Below are positions 46,527 through 60,327 of a DNA stretch of 64,000 bases, piece after piece. A program made the position numbers and the translations under genes. The DNA lies in contig CM055607.1 in NCBI GenBank assembly GCA_029379385.1, positions 1,054,001 to 1,118,000 on the forward strand, given 5' to 3'. The stretch is from Quillaja saponaria. Lineage: Eukaryota; Streptophyta; Magnoliopsida; Fabales; Quillajaceae. Within the stretch, counting starts at the first letter, position 1. Every line of letters begins with the position of its first letter. The notes under the pieces are model-generated. The model worked only from the letters and a program-made list of their open reading frames with translations, was not told the origin of the DNA and searched no databases.

Positions 46527-49500
46527 TCAAGATGTTCCACTGAAACCTTGACTGTTTCTTTTCATCTTTCCCATTTCCATTTCTCTGGTGGTTTGGCCTT
46601 CACTGCTTGAGCCAGAGGGGTATAAACCATACTCACTGGTTGGTCCACTATACTCACTACTAGCAACATACTCCTGGCTTCCTAATGCCACCTTCCTAAA
46701 CTTTTTCATGTCCTCTTTGTATTGTGAGGTGTCATAGTCTGAGCTTCCATGAGAACTATAGACAGTGCTATGGCCAGGTCTAATTCCTTCGTTAAGATCG
46801 GACAGAGACACATCACCCTCTAGAGCACGAACGATCTGCATTTTTTTAATTCAGTGATGGGTTACAAGTATTCTTGCAGACAACACATAATATTAAGTAC
46901 TAACTCAAACATCAAGCCTTGAACTATCCTATCAAACTGTTGACTGAAAAACATACACTAGACATAATTCAATTGGAACAGGATCCAGTTTCCTTACTTT
47001 ATTAAGATCTATAAGCATTATAAAAGGTGAAAAAAATATATCAGATCAGAAAAATTGTCAAGTTTGAACACAACTTCCTTGCTCAAGCTTATGAAACAGC
47101 TCTTTATATCAGAAAATAATATGGGGAAAATGACAATAATAACTTCATGATTTATTATTTTACCTGGCTCATCCTTGGTCGATGTCTTGCTGAGTGACGT
47201 ACACAAGCCGCAGCACATGTGACCACTCGAGCCATCTCGTGATGGTCATAATCATTTTGCAGCCTAGGATCAACCAGAGAATCAAAATTTTGATCTTCCA
47301 AAGTTCGTGTGAGCAAAGGCCTTGCCTGTAATGCCAAGACAGATTTAGTTAACTCGTGAATTTGTGTTCGCACATGCAATCTTAGCCAAGACAATTGGAG
47401 CAGATATCACTTACCCAATCTACCAAACTGTCCTCCATAAAAGTATGGCTCGAGTCAACTGGTCGACGTCCAGTGATTAACTCCAGTAGCATGACCCCAT
47501 ATGAGAATACATCTGATTTGTCTGTGAGTTTGCCACTTGAAGCATATTCTGGAGCCAGATACCTGCCAGCCAATCACTAGAGGTTGAAACAAATGTCTGC
47601 ACCGCTTTACCAAAATATTTCACAATGTAGGAGAATCAAGTAAAAAGGTTCAACAGGAGAACATGCAACAAAGAAATGACATCAGCACATAACAACTGAC
47701 AGAATCAACTCATAGGATTCTGTATCAGTCTTATATCTTTTAGCAGTCAACATATTGTGTATCTTGACAACTTAATTAACAACTCAACAGTGTGTTTTAA
47801 CAACTACAAAGGTAGAAGCATATTGTATAATAGCTAATATATGCCAACTGGAAAGACTGGGCAAGGAGAGACTAGTTCATACTCAGGATTATGATAACCT
47901 ATAGCACATCACGATAACTGTTTAGTGTTAAGACGGATATATAACAATATAGATCTTATATTCGTCATATCTCTCATTCTCATGAAGATAAGATGTAATA
48001 TTTCTCACCCAAAAGTTCCCATTACACGAGTGGAGACATGGGTATTGATATCTGAAGAAAACTTTGCAAGTCCAAAATCTGCAACCTGTGAAATAGGAAA
48101 TATATAATTATCACCTCAATATACAAAAATATGCTGAACAGACATAATATCAACAAATTAATCAAACATTTCCACATCCTATAGAAATTAAAACACTCTG
48201 GGATTTAGATAAAATGCAAAAAGAATGCAGCTACTACTAGCATGAACTGATTAAAGTAACAAATTCCCACAGGTGAAACAATAGAAGTGCCTAACTATCT
48301 GGCTACAGGAATGGTACTAATATCAGACTTTGCTAAATTAATAATTAATTGCCCATGCCAAATTTTATAGATGTCATCATGTCAACATAAGAGATAATAG
48401 AATTAATACCTTAACTTCAAACTTAAAATCGAGAAGTATGTTAGCGGCTTTGATATCACGATGGATGATTTTAGGATGACCTGCATATACAGATATAACC
48501 ACATATAAATTGAAGTTGAAACAAGTAAGTTATTGGTTTAGCCATGACAGATCAACAAATAACACATACAATCCTCATGAAGATATGCCAATCCTTTTGC
48601 AGATCCTAAAGCAATTCTGAGTCTTGTGGGCCAATCCATGGTAGGTCGTCCTTTTCCTGAATTTTAAATATCCATCAGATCCTTATTACTGGAAGAACAA
48701 ATCATCATATTGACAAGACAGACAGAGAGAGAATGAGAAAGGAAATTATTATATTATCTGTTCATCCGCTGTCTACCTCAATGATAAAATCAAATTGAAA
48801 GGCACCCAATCAAGTTTCACAATTGCAACATGCTATAGATTTACAAAACAGACTAAAAATATAACCTTTTACCATGACATAGACATACAAACCAGCACAG
48901 AAAGAAGTATATATGGCATAATAATTAGCATAGGTAGCAGTACTTGTTGCCCATTATTAAATTATTTCTTTATCAGAGCAGGATGGAAAGAATATTCCAG
49001 GTATTACTAAGTATAAAAGATTAAAGGTTTCACAACTGCAGCCCGCTAAGTGAACTTACCATGTAAGTGGAACTCCAAAGTATTGTTTGGAATGAATTCA
49101 TAAACAAGCAGCCTGTGAGTCCCAGTGATGCAGTATCCAACCAATGAAACAAGATGCTTGTGATGCACTCGACTAATGATCTCAACTTCTGCCTGAAATT
49201 CACGCTCCCCCTGTCCGCTTCCAGTTTTGAGCTGCTTGACAGCTACTTCCTTTCCATTTGGCAAGATTCCTCTGTGTACATACCCAAATCCACCTTGTCC
49301 AAGGAGGTTGGCATCAGAGAAGCCATCCGTTGCCCTTGCCAACTCCTCATATGTAAACAAGCTCTTTGAGAAACCCAAGGCAATGCCTGGAGAAGGGGGT
49401 GGCAGTGGATTTCCAGACCCTGAATAATTGGAGCCAGAACCACCACTGCTGCTGAAAGGTGGCGGAGGTGGAGGAGTAGGGACATAAACCGATGAGGCTG

Positions 49501-50995
49501 GTGAGACTGGTGAGAGTGGTGGTCGCGACGCAACTGTTGGTGGATCAGATGGCTTCGGCATCGCCGTGACAACAGGATTTGGAGGAGGGGGAGCATTTTG
49601 TTGCCAGTACTGTGGTGGGCCACCATAAGGGTCATCTGGAAATTATGAAGAAATTAGTATCCAAATGAATTGGAAACTATGGTTGAATTGGTTTTTATCA
49701 AAAAATTGTGTAAAATGAAAAAAGATCAAACAAAGAAAGATCTATGCACCCCAGAAAAACGAAAGCCATATTCACATAAATTGAGGAAATTGCCTTATCA
49801 ATACATAAATGTTCTTTCCTATGTGCTATTACAAACAAACAAAGAACTGGGTCTGAAATACAATGATTGCATATAAGAATCAAGAATGTGGCCCAGCTTC
49901 ACATATTTCCTAAGGATATACCACATAAACAACTTGGTATTGGCAAAAAAATTCTCCTAGATATAGATGACGCAAATATACTATTCAAACAACTATTTCT
50001 ATTATCATATTCACTGGTCATCAAATTGAAGACCACAAAAATCACTCGCAGTCATTTTCACTAACTTTGATATTGAATATTCCAACATACATCAGTCTGA
50101 ATATGTAATCTTAAATGTTGGGACTTCATAACAGAATCTTCCAGGATGGATTTTGATCAGATCCATGATCAAGATATAATTAATATTATAAAAATAAACC
50201 CGAAGGAGAAGGGAGCGAGACTGGGGAAACGGAAAAAAGTCATTTCCGCCTGGAATAGAAACAGAACCATAAAAGCAGTGAAGTTTTTTTTTTTTTTTTT
50301 TGTGTTGTAGTATTCAGTCAAAACCAAACCCCGATTTGATTAAATAAAAAAATTGTAATCTTGTCATGTATATCAGGATCGAAACACCAAAAAACTAACA
50401 TTCCTGAGAATTAACCAAAAAAAGGCTCACCTTTAGGCCCATGAGATTGCGGTGGCGGTGGAGGCACATAGTACTCCTCATCCCGTCTTCTCCTCTTCTT
50501 CCTACAACAAATGCATAAAACACTCAGCACCAGGATTATCGCAACAGCCCCAACGGCGACTCCAACCACAAGTCCAGTCGATACACTCGATGAACTTGAA
50601 GACGGCGCGGTTGATGAAGGTGTAGGCGGACTTCGATGTGGAGTTGGAGGCGACCTAGAAGGAGGAGGCGGTGAGTTCCGAACCACTGGAGAAGGGGGTG
50701 TGTTAGGATTAGATGGAGGCGGCGGCGGCGGCGGCGAGGCTGAAGCTTCTGGCGGAGGAGTAGTCGATGGCGTTGGCGGCGATGGAGGAGAGTTAGAGGG
50801 AGGACTAGGGGTTGGAGTAGTTGGGGCTGGCGGTGAGGGAGTGGCAGGTGGAGGAGCTGAAGGAGTAGCTGGTGGTGGTGCAGACGGAGTCGCCGGTGGT
50901 GGAGCAGACGTGGTTGGTGGCGGAGGAGATGTACTGTTAGTCCCCGGAGGCGATGTAGGTGCCGGGGAAGCCCCCGGCGTCGGCGTCGTAGACAT
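46527..50995 (-). CDS. PERK proline-rich receptor-like kinase, one frameshift
   Basis: Plasma-membrane kinase with a wall-associating Pro-rich ectodomain. Exons in coding order: 50995-50431, 49636-49060, 48656-48570, 48480-48410, 48085-48009, 47562-47415, 47325-47164 and 46835-46527 (TGA). Order: Pro/Ser/Thr-rich ectodomain (residues ~1-135); membrane helix '[20 protein letters not shown]'; basic 'CCRKKRRRR'; linker; then kinase with Gly loop '[12 protein letters not shown]', Lys in 'EVAVKQL', catalytic loop '[13 protein letters not shown]', 'DFGLAKF' and '[20 protein letters not shown]'. The exons sum to 1996 bp, one base too many. The extra base is in 'ggtgggccc' near 49620, where 'DDPYGG' leaves frame before 'PPQYWQQN', and it would truncate the protein before the kinase. 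All other junctions are clean, so an assembly error is quite possible. Confidence 0.9.
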
Positions 50996-52322
50996 TGCTC
51001 AAAAAGAGCAATTTACAAATCTAAAAAATAAAAAATTTGAATCTAAAAAACGTAAAAATGTCAGATTCCAATGAAGATTTGTTTGTGTTAGCAAAATGAA
51101 AATTTGTTTGCTACTGATGAATGATGATGATGCTGTTTCTCTCTCTGAGGTTTACAGTGGTGTGTGATAAAAAGAAAGAGATGATAGTGTTTGTTTTTTT
51201 TTGTGTTGGATTTGTGGGATGAAGACTCGTTTTCACATGGGGAAATTATCGAGTGTGTAATAACTAATAAGAAGAAAATACAATATTTTGGCGAGGTGGG
51301 ACCACACAGTTGGCCCGCGTCCACGGATTTTACTCTACAAACGACCTCTTATTAAAATTTTATTTTCTTTTTTCCTCCTTTTCTCTTCTCTTTTCATATT
51401 ATGGCCAAAAAAAATAAATTCAAAGTTATTTTTTTCTGAATTCAGGAAATTAAAGATTTGAAAATTATATCAATTAGTTAATTTGGTAATTTTCATGTTG
51501 GGGTTATTGAATACGTTTGGTTAATTATGAATTAGGTCAATGATTTGGTGATCTGATTTATATATATTTTTGCCAAAATTGAAGCTTTCTATATTGCTTT
51601 AGCTGTTACTCAAAGTAAAAGATAAACCAGCTGGAAAGCAACCCCTAACCACGCATACGAAGACGTGGATGTACATTCTTGAAAATATTTAATAATAATA
51701 AGATGGCAAGTTGTATAATATTGAAGCCAAAAAAATCATAATAAAGTTTATAATTCTACCCATTAGAACAGAAAAAGGTAATTTCACAGTAGTAATATGG
51801 TGAGCTAAATATAAATAAAAATTCAAATGATTTCGTTATAGAGAAATATATCAATTAGGAATTTAAGGAATAATATATTAGAAAAATTAATCATAAGTCT
51901 TTTTTTTTTTTTTCTTATCTTTCCAAATAATTCAGATAATAGATTTATATTCTTTATAACTCTACTTTTAATATTTTTTTTAAATAAGTCCTTTTTTTAA
52001 TATTGAAACTTTTTATAAAATTTTTACTCTTAATTTTTATTTTAGTTTTTAGTCTAATTTTTTTTTTCTAATCTTCAAACGTATTAATTAAATAGACTAC
52101 TTAAAAAAAAACATCAATTAATTTAGAAATTTAAATTCACTATTTATTAAGTAGTAAAAGAATAAATTTTTAGAAATTAATGGAAATTTCATCTTCTCTT
52201 TTAATTTTTTTGAAAATAAAATAAAATTATTTTTATAAGTAATTTTAGATTCATATGTATATGTCACTTGTTCTTGTTTTTTCTCACAAAATGTATTTAG
52301 ATTTATTTTTTTAGTTCTTATC

Positions 52323-52345
52323 ATAATAATAATAATAATAATAAT
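52323..52345. repeat. (ATA)n microsatellite
   Basis: About eight trinucleotide units in the AT-rich spacer. Confidence 0.85.
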
Positions 52346-53044
52346 TTTATTTATTTAAATAGTTTTACAATAATATGAAAAGAAATAATGAGAACTTTTT
52401 TTATAAAAAATGTTCTTTAATTAAAATTATTATATAATGAAGTTATTAGTTTTATATTAGGTGACTGTTTAAAGATTATTTTACATTATTAATCTTTTAA
52501 ACTAAAAATAAAATAAAAAATAAGGTAAAGTGGTATAAAAAGTTTCAATCTAGAATTTAGAACTTACTTAAAAATAAATCTTAAAAATAGGAGTTATTGG
52601 GAATTAAATTTATTATCCTACTTTTTCCTAATATATGTAATACACACATTTCAAGTTTCGAACTTAAACGAAGTTTAAATTTTGACCCCGAGAACTTGAC
52701 TTGGTGGATAAAAATATGTGCTCTTTTTATTGATTGATTGGATTCAAATATTCTAGAAAGACAAAACCTCATAAATTATTAAGTTAAAATGTGGATGGTT
52801 TTTGAGAAAACCGAATAGATTAGTTGAGATGCACATAAGCTGGTCCAAACACACCTAACCATTAAAGTAAGGAGTAAATAAAAATTATTAGTTGAACTAA
52901 TAATATATATTGCCTTAAAAGTAACTATAACTATATCAAAATAATTCTTGAATATTAGTTTCTTTTTTTCTCATCAATAATTCAATGTATAATAATTATA
53001 AGAGCAATAATAAGTAAGAATATTCAAATAATTTACTCTAATTT

Positions 53045-53180
53045 ATGTGGTTCAAAGTGGTAAGGCATGTTTGGATTGAGAGAATTCTGTAATATTAGAG
53101 GTTCGAGTTCATTAAAAAAATTGGTGAGGAGGGGTAACCATAAATTATAACGATATTAAACTCGTTTCTAAAAAAAATGT
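53045..53180 (+). repeat. Possible tRNA-derived SINE remnant
   Basis: 'tggttcaaagtggtaaggc' resembles a pol III A box. About 45 bp on, 'ggttcgagttc' is close to the B box GGTTCRANYCC. The spacing suits a tRNA-derived head, and the tail becomes A/T-rich. I could not define target-site duplications or the 3' end, and a similar weak A/B arrangement exists near 52695-52755. Confidence 0.35.
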
Positions 53181-56100
53181 GAGATATTTGGGGAGAACCA
53201 AGAAAAAAAAGGAGAAAAAAAAACAAGTAATCTGAAAGTTTGACCTGCCGGCTATGATTATTTATATATGGAAGACTTGAAAACTAACCCATCCATTTGG
53301 TGTATGGAGTGAAGAAGCATATATATATATATATATTATATTCAAATGTGTGAGGCAGCAGGCTGGTGACGACCTGGAATGGATACATGTTTGACTGGGC
53401 AATGACATTTTTGCTGGGTGAGCCAAGAGCCGTTAACCATGAACCAGAATCATGCATGCATGCATCTTCCTAAGAAGCAACGGACATACACGGAGTTAAC
53501 TATGGCTTAAAAGCCTTTATTTGTAAGTAATTCGTAAAATAAATACAATTTTTTAAAATTATTATTATAATTTAAAGATCTGAATTTAGGTATACATCAT
53601 TCTCAATCATGTGTTTAATTTTTTTTTTTAAATGTTATATTTTAACAATGATAGATAACTTAATCTTAAGAAAATAAATATTGATTCTATTCAGACTAGG
53701 AAATGAAAAACTATTTGATTTTGATTAAGATTTTCGCAAGTATATAAGGGTTTTGGTTATTTGGAAAATTTATGTTGTGTTTAAGCATAGTGTATATTTT
53801 ACAAGACCTATATCAAACTATCATGTGTTATATATACATGATATAGCTAAAATTAGAAAAATAATTAATTAAATTTTTTTTATTTAAAAATTGAAGAAAA
53901 AAATATGTTCAAAATTTTTTTGTGATAAAATTAATTCGAATTTATCATTACTTGCATAAACAAGAAAAGAGACACATTTTTCATAATTGCATTGGTGAAG
54001 AAAAAGTGAAAACTCTTATTGAGAAATTTGTTACATGCATATATATTTTCTATGCGAGACAAAATATTCTTATATAAATACATTAATAGTTAACTATAAA
54101 ATCTGTCAATTTATAATTATAAATAAAAATTATATTTATATTACTTATAACTTTTTAAAATTATAATTAAAAAAAATTCCTTTTCCTCATCTATGAATAT
54201 TACTTAACTATGTTTTGATTCTAGCTGAAAACTTTTACTTCATACGATGATAAAAATGTGACATAACTAAAGGAAAAAAGGTGAAAGCCAAAAAAGTTAA
54301 AGGGGTATAATGGTCATACAAATATGAGAAAGGGAAGGAGTCACATGGAAAAGGAATTATTATATTCCTAACTCATAATTAGTGGCGTGACATTCGTCCC
54401 TGGAAAATTACTTCGTATTCCTCCCATTTTATTTTTAAGATAATAATAATTTACTTATAAAGTCAAAATGGAAATAGAAAACGGCGCATAAGTTAATATA
54501 CTTTTTATATTTGCCAAATCCGCTCTTTTCGCGCCCGTTCCAACATCACATCACATTTCACAAGCAAGACCGGTGTCTTGTCTAATCTCGTGTAGACCCC
54601 ATGTCCTACCTGTCTATCAACCGATCCACAAGCTCAAACCAACCCTGAATTTTTTGAGATTGAGGTTGTCTAACGGGTGTCCTACTATATGTATATAATT
54701 TTTAGAATTTTTTTAAAAACATAATTATGTAATAATTGAATATAATTAAAATTATAGTCAATTATTTTAATAAATATTATATATAAATATATATAACTTC
54801 TTTTTTTTTGTATTTATATCATCTTAAAATGCCCTTAGTGGTTATTATACTAACTAGAAAATTTTATATTATATTTTTCAAAATATTGAATTGATCTATC
54901 AATATTATGTTAGTTTTTCCAAAACAATTTAGTTAATTTTATATTTAAATATTTAAAATTTTGTAATAAAATTTTATTTTTTCATTTAGATATTATGAAT
55001 TAATTAAATAATTATACTTATTGTAAAGATAATAACATATAAGTTATTTTTATATGTTAAAAAAAATTATTGTATTGTTAAATCATATAAAATTATTACA
55101 TTTATACATAACATAAAAATGAGAAAATATAACTTAATTAAAATTCTAGTTTTTATAAAATAAAATTGACCGAAAATATATTTTTGATAATTAAATTAAA
55201 AATTAAGACCATCTTATAAAATTAAGACTGTAATTAAACCTTGTTAAATTTATATTCATATTATAGTAAGACCCGATTTAACAAGCAACAGGGGCCGGAG
55301 ATGTTCTTTACATTAATAATTGCATTAAGTACTAATCATTTTCTATGTTTATTCCTTGATTGATACATTGGGTCATATCACTCTTGTCTACATAGAGGGT
55401 CCAACTATGAATTATCAAACCAACCCAAGATTCTCAAAAGACCTCGAATAGTTAAAGCAACCGAGCTTAGTATCGATTTTAGATTTTTAACTATTAAGTA
55501 ATCCAACCATCACATCAGTCTGCCCCGCAAGGCAAGGCAAGGCTGCATAGTGCAATTTTATGGAGTTAGAATTTCTCAAAACGTTTTGCTTTCAATCATG
55601 AGCCATCCTTTCTAGCCACCAATCACCATAACACTGAGCCAACTATTGCATTTCTTCTCTACCACCTAGGCTGACCAGACTTCTAAGGTAACACTGAGGC
55701 TATCAAATTTTCTAAGCTAATTTTTTTTTTTTTTTTTTTTCCTAAGTCAAAAAATTTTGACAACATTTGCTAAAAGTATCACCTGTTATAGAAAGATGAT
55801 CAAGTAAGCTAGAGAAGTTATCTTCAACTACTCAACAGGTAACACACATAGAAGAGAGAAGATACTGATAACAGCCTCATTTCTTAAAACTTATTCTTGC
55901 AGAGTACTGTGTTTTCTTTCCCCTTTATATTGCTTATGGAAAAGATAGTACAGTATCAATGAGTTTCAAGTTGAAGCTAGGCATATTAGTAAACAAAATG
56001 ATGTTTTCAGTATGACAAACAAATAAGCATTACTTAAGCTAAGTATTTGAGGATGTTCTTTACAACAAGCTGTGAAGTTTAGCTTAATTTATATTCTTCC

Positions 56101-56468
56101 AAACAATCTCAGTCGAGCAGGGAAAGATATGTATAAAAATATTGGAATGATATATTTCATTACAACTTCATCAAGGCTATACATGTTATAAGCATCTGAA
56201 TGGAGAATGATTAATAATACTGTGCTCGGTACAGACGAAGTGAGGAAGCACATTTAACACTTGAACATAGATAGCCAAAAACCTCAGCTCAAATCCGAAG
56301 ACAAATATATATAACTGACAGTTAAAAAAATCAGATGAAGAATGCAAGGTGGGAGAAAAATTATACACCTGCTTCATCTAGTTTCTTGCCTTCATGATTC
56401 CAAGCATCAAAGTGCCCCTTTGGTGAGTGCATGAGTATTATGCATTCCTCTCTACAAATGGAAAGACG

Positions 56469-59400
56469 TCAAGTGCCAGGAAATGCGCTGCTTGTACTAG
56501 AAAGAATTATGAAGGCACAAACAACAGAAAGTGAGAATACGGACACCCAGGTATTCTCTGTGTACATTTCCATTGCATCGGTAAAAGAAAAACGAGCACG
56601 GTTTTCAGCCCAGTTACGAAGTCGATCTGCCTCTGCTGCATATAGAGCTCTCCCCTGAAAGATTTACCAGTCAATTGTTGCTACACTCTATCCTCAAAAT
56701 TAACCATGCTGTGGCTATACTGTCATTAGATTTATCTCACATCAGGAATCCATCTTGAATTTTAGAGTAAGAATGATTAATACGTAGTTTAATTGTTGAA
56801 AAACCTAGACATGCCCAATAGATTTCTACACTTGTACCTGGAAGGAACATTGATGACTAAGTAAGCTGCAGAGAGCTTCATATTGTTCAAACTAATATTT
56901 CTAATTACACCTGTGTTTCACTTGGTGTTTCCACATGGTCCCTAAACCCAAATAAAGGTCGTGGCAGCTTGATGGCGAATATTAATTGTCAAATGGAGTG
57001 AAACTACGTTCCAGATCCAAGATCTGTGAACAGGAATCATCTTCTTTAATATCATTTTGCCTCAACATAACATGTCTAATGCTTTCAAAAGAACTTAAAT
57101 TTACCTGGTCATCAAACCAGCGGCCTCGACGTAACCATGCAGTGACTAAAGCAAGTAAGATTCTGGGAGGGGTCAAGTAATTGATGGCCTTGCCTGTTCC
57201 CTTGACAACACGCATCCTAGGAACTAAACTTCTGGCAACAGTTTCAGGAAGTTCGCAGATGATGTTAAACATTTGTTTGTTTTTCACAGTTGAGCCACTG
57301 TACACAAGTCATAGACATGAATTTGATGTTAGCACTAAAATTCTCCAGTGTTTGTTGGCGGGGTGTTTCCAATAAGAGATTGCAAACAATAGAGTATTGA
57401 CACAACAGAAGTCTATTGGTATAGAAAGAGATTGAAGTTAGTGTCTAAATGACGTGTGTTGTTAAAAGTGTTTCCAGAAAATAACAGGAACAGGGATGCA
57501 TACAGTACTAATAAATACCTTAAGAGCAGATCTGTAAGAACCATGCCTGGAGATGCTGTATGGACTCCTACTTTGGACCGCTTGCACTCCTTCAATAATG
57601 ATCCATGAAACTGCCGAAGACCACACTTTGTTGACCCATAGCTACAAGTCAAATGAGAGGAACCCTTGTAAGTATTACCTTTATGAACTTCTGAAGATCA
57701 CATCTTTCCATAGGAAATGATGGTTAAAAAATCCAGGGGGAATTGTCATACTCTTTCAGTCTTTCCAAACAAGAAGAAAAGAAATTCCTATGGGAATAAG
57801 AAAAACTCACACAGCTGTCAGAGGAGTACTAGAACCCCCAGAGCCTGCACCATCCATGTTAAATATGTGACCCCCCTTGGCCTGGTTTCTCATGACACTC
57901 ATGGCTTCTCGGGTGCAAATTATGGATCCAACCAGATTTGTTGAAACAATCTTCAAGTAACCAGTAACAGGAAAAGTTTAGGATGAGCCGATGACGTAGT
58001 CAATAATTGGTAATGAATTACATATCAGATATTCAAAAGACTACTGAATATATCAGCATATTACAACTAAGTGCCTGACAAAGAAAAATAATGAACATTC
58101 ACAGAGAATTACCTGTTTAATATCTTCATCACTGAATTGTAACAAGGGTCTAAAACCTTTATTTGTACCAGCATTGTTTATCTATCAAGCATTAGAATAT
58201 AACAACATTGTAGATTAGAAGCTGAAAGAAATGTGAAAAGACTCTATACAGCATGGAATATGAAAATATAAGATGTCTGGGAAGCTTTACCAAAAATAAC
58301 ATATTGGGCTATGAAATGGATCAGAATAATTGATACTAGAGTCAAAAGGAATCACCACCCCATGCAAATCATTGAAGCATTATCCAATACTTGGACATGT
58401 CACTAGATGGCAATACCAGAATTGAACAAAACTTACCAAATTATAAATGAAGTAATTTCAAGGGTGAGGTTTTTCAAATATCAGAGTAGGCAATATTATG
58501 CTGCAAGTGACAATAAACTAGAGTAGCTAACTGAAAAACTAACCCAAATGTCAATAGAACCCAGCTCATTCACAGCAAAATTTGCCACTTTCTGCACTGC
58601 AGTAGGTTCACAAACATCACAAGAAATGCCTACTAATTTTGCATGAGCTAGATTTGTCTGAGATAAGCCGTCCTGCAGTGACAATAACCTCCTTTAGGTT
58701 CTCTTCAAGCTCTCTGACAGTTGCATCCACAGACTCAGGGCTGCCTTCACAAGATGTGAGCACGATTATGGTAATGTGAGTAGATGCCGATGTAAGTCAC
58801 AGGAATGAAACTATGAATTATGAATTTGGTAGCCGTTAACTAAGTAGATGTTAAAATACTGATTACCACCTGCGAGATGTAACAACCACACGATCTCCAG
58901 AGAGAAGAAATTCCCGTGCAAGCGCTTTCCCCAATCCCCTTGTACTGTACCAGTGATTCAGTCAAAACATGAACAAACAGAATTATGAGTACATAAATTG
59001 CCAATCCCACAATGATTTCAACATTTTTTTTCTTCAGAACTGTATGCCTATGTGATGATGATAGCCTAACAGAGACCAGGTTCGAGGTTGACAATGAATC
59101 AGATATAAGGCTTCCGTGCACGTGTTTAAGTATCAACATCAATTGTGTAACAGTTGTTAAGCATTCTATTTGACTCCAATTAATTTGCAAATGGATTAAA
59201 CAAATCATATTCTTGAAACATGACGTGAGTACGTGACAGAGATACCATTACCCACGAAACATGCATACCCACTCTCTCTCACACACACACATACAGAAGA
59301 AATAGGGCAGCCCTAGGTGCAGCAGTGAGTACCTCCCAGTTATGACAATATTACGTGGACCGGCACGACAATGTTCCTCTAAAACCATGTTAGCACCTAT

Positions 59401-60327
59401 CATAGTCCCAATGACAACTCCTCCAAGCCAGCTATACCATATCAGTGCATCCATCTGACTGTCTCCACCTTCACACAATATTTGCAAACAATTGGAATGT
59501 CTAGCAATTAGAAACCATACAAATGCAGGTTCATATCCATGCACACATTCCATAGGAAATTAGTTGCATATATGCCAACCTGACATCTGAAATCCTATTG
59601 CAAGGATAACTCCTGTGCTCATCAAAGTCACGATATATCTTCCAATTTGGACGGCAATCTGGTTCACATGGAGAGAGGATCAAACAATTCAAAAAACTTT
59701 CAAAACAATATCTAAGTTTTCTTATCATTTCTTTAATTATTCTATCATTTTTCCTAATACTTGTTTTTGACATTTGATGGCAGAATTTAAACCATAAAGT
59801 CAGTAAATGAACAGTTTTTCTGGTCAAGAGTAATGAAGTTTCAATATATGCTAGAAAATTTTCCAATAGTCGTCATAATGATCCTTTTTATCAACCGCGG
59901 GAAAGAACAAGAAAAGGGAATGAAAATGAATAGTCATTAAAAACAACTCACCGAGGACAATACCTCCTCCACTTTCTCGACAGCCTCCTTATACTCATCA
60001 TCTGATTTTGAAACCACCCTGAAAGCCCCCAAAAACGTAGACCTCAAAGAAGTCCAAAACCCCCTTCCCCTTTTCAACTTCCACCTCATGTTCCTTCAAA
60101 TTCCCAAACTTTTCCAAACTTCCCACCTCTTTTTCCTTGAAATCCCCTTGCTCCTCACTTCTAAATGCCCGGCACTGTTTTAAACAGAACCCATTACGGC
60201 CACCGAGTACTCGTGTCGAACTGAACCGGCGAAAACCTGGTCTCAGCAACCCGATTCTGTAGTTATCCTTAAAGCAAAGGTGGTCCAAGCTTTCTGGGCA
60301 TGCGTGAAGCTTCACGACTGTGGCCAT
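56469..60327 (-). CDS. NYC1: Chlorophyll b reductase NYC1, two single-base frameshifts
   Basis: Thylakoid short-chain dehydrogenase that starts chlorophyll b and light-harvesting-complex breakdown in senescence. Exons in coding order: 60327-~59952, 59658-59580, 59468-59333, 58944-58870, 58740-58544, 58181-58113, 57950-57811, 57641-57519, 57297-57105 and 56654-56469 (TGA). Landmarks: membrane segments 'IVTLMSTGVILAIGFQ' and 'WLGGVVIGTMIGANMVLEEH'; nucleotide-binding 'VITGSTRGLGKALARE'; 'INNAGTNKGFRPLL'; catalytic 'YGSTKCG'; and the C-terminal helix 'VFSLSVVCAFIIL'. Exon 1 changes frame at a run of five G (60060-60064), where four would keep 'FWTSLRSTFLGAFRVVSKS' in frame. Exon 5 is one base too long at 58683-58684 ('NLKEV' to 'SLQDGLSQ'). 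Everything else matches. Either a recent null allele or assembly errors. Confidence 0.88.

Larger units (their letters stand above)
50996..56468. other. Gene-poor AT-rich spacer
   Basis: About 5.4 kb without a believable gene. The first 300 bp carry the PERK leader. Beyond 51350 it is extremely AT-rich, with long T/A runs, an (ATA) repeat near 52323-52345, TA repeats near 53323-53338 and a possible SINE remnant near 53045. The region 54480-54660 is less AT-rich and unassigned. The region 56180-56468 contains the 3' UTR of NYC1. No transposase or reverse-transcriptase ORF. Confidence 0.6.

Noticed and set aside
50511..51074. Long Gly/Val-rich ORF on the + strand
   Set aside because: It is the antisense shadow of the Pro-rich PERK ectodomain; low complexity and no independent gene signals.
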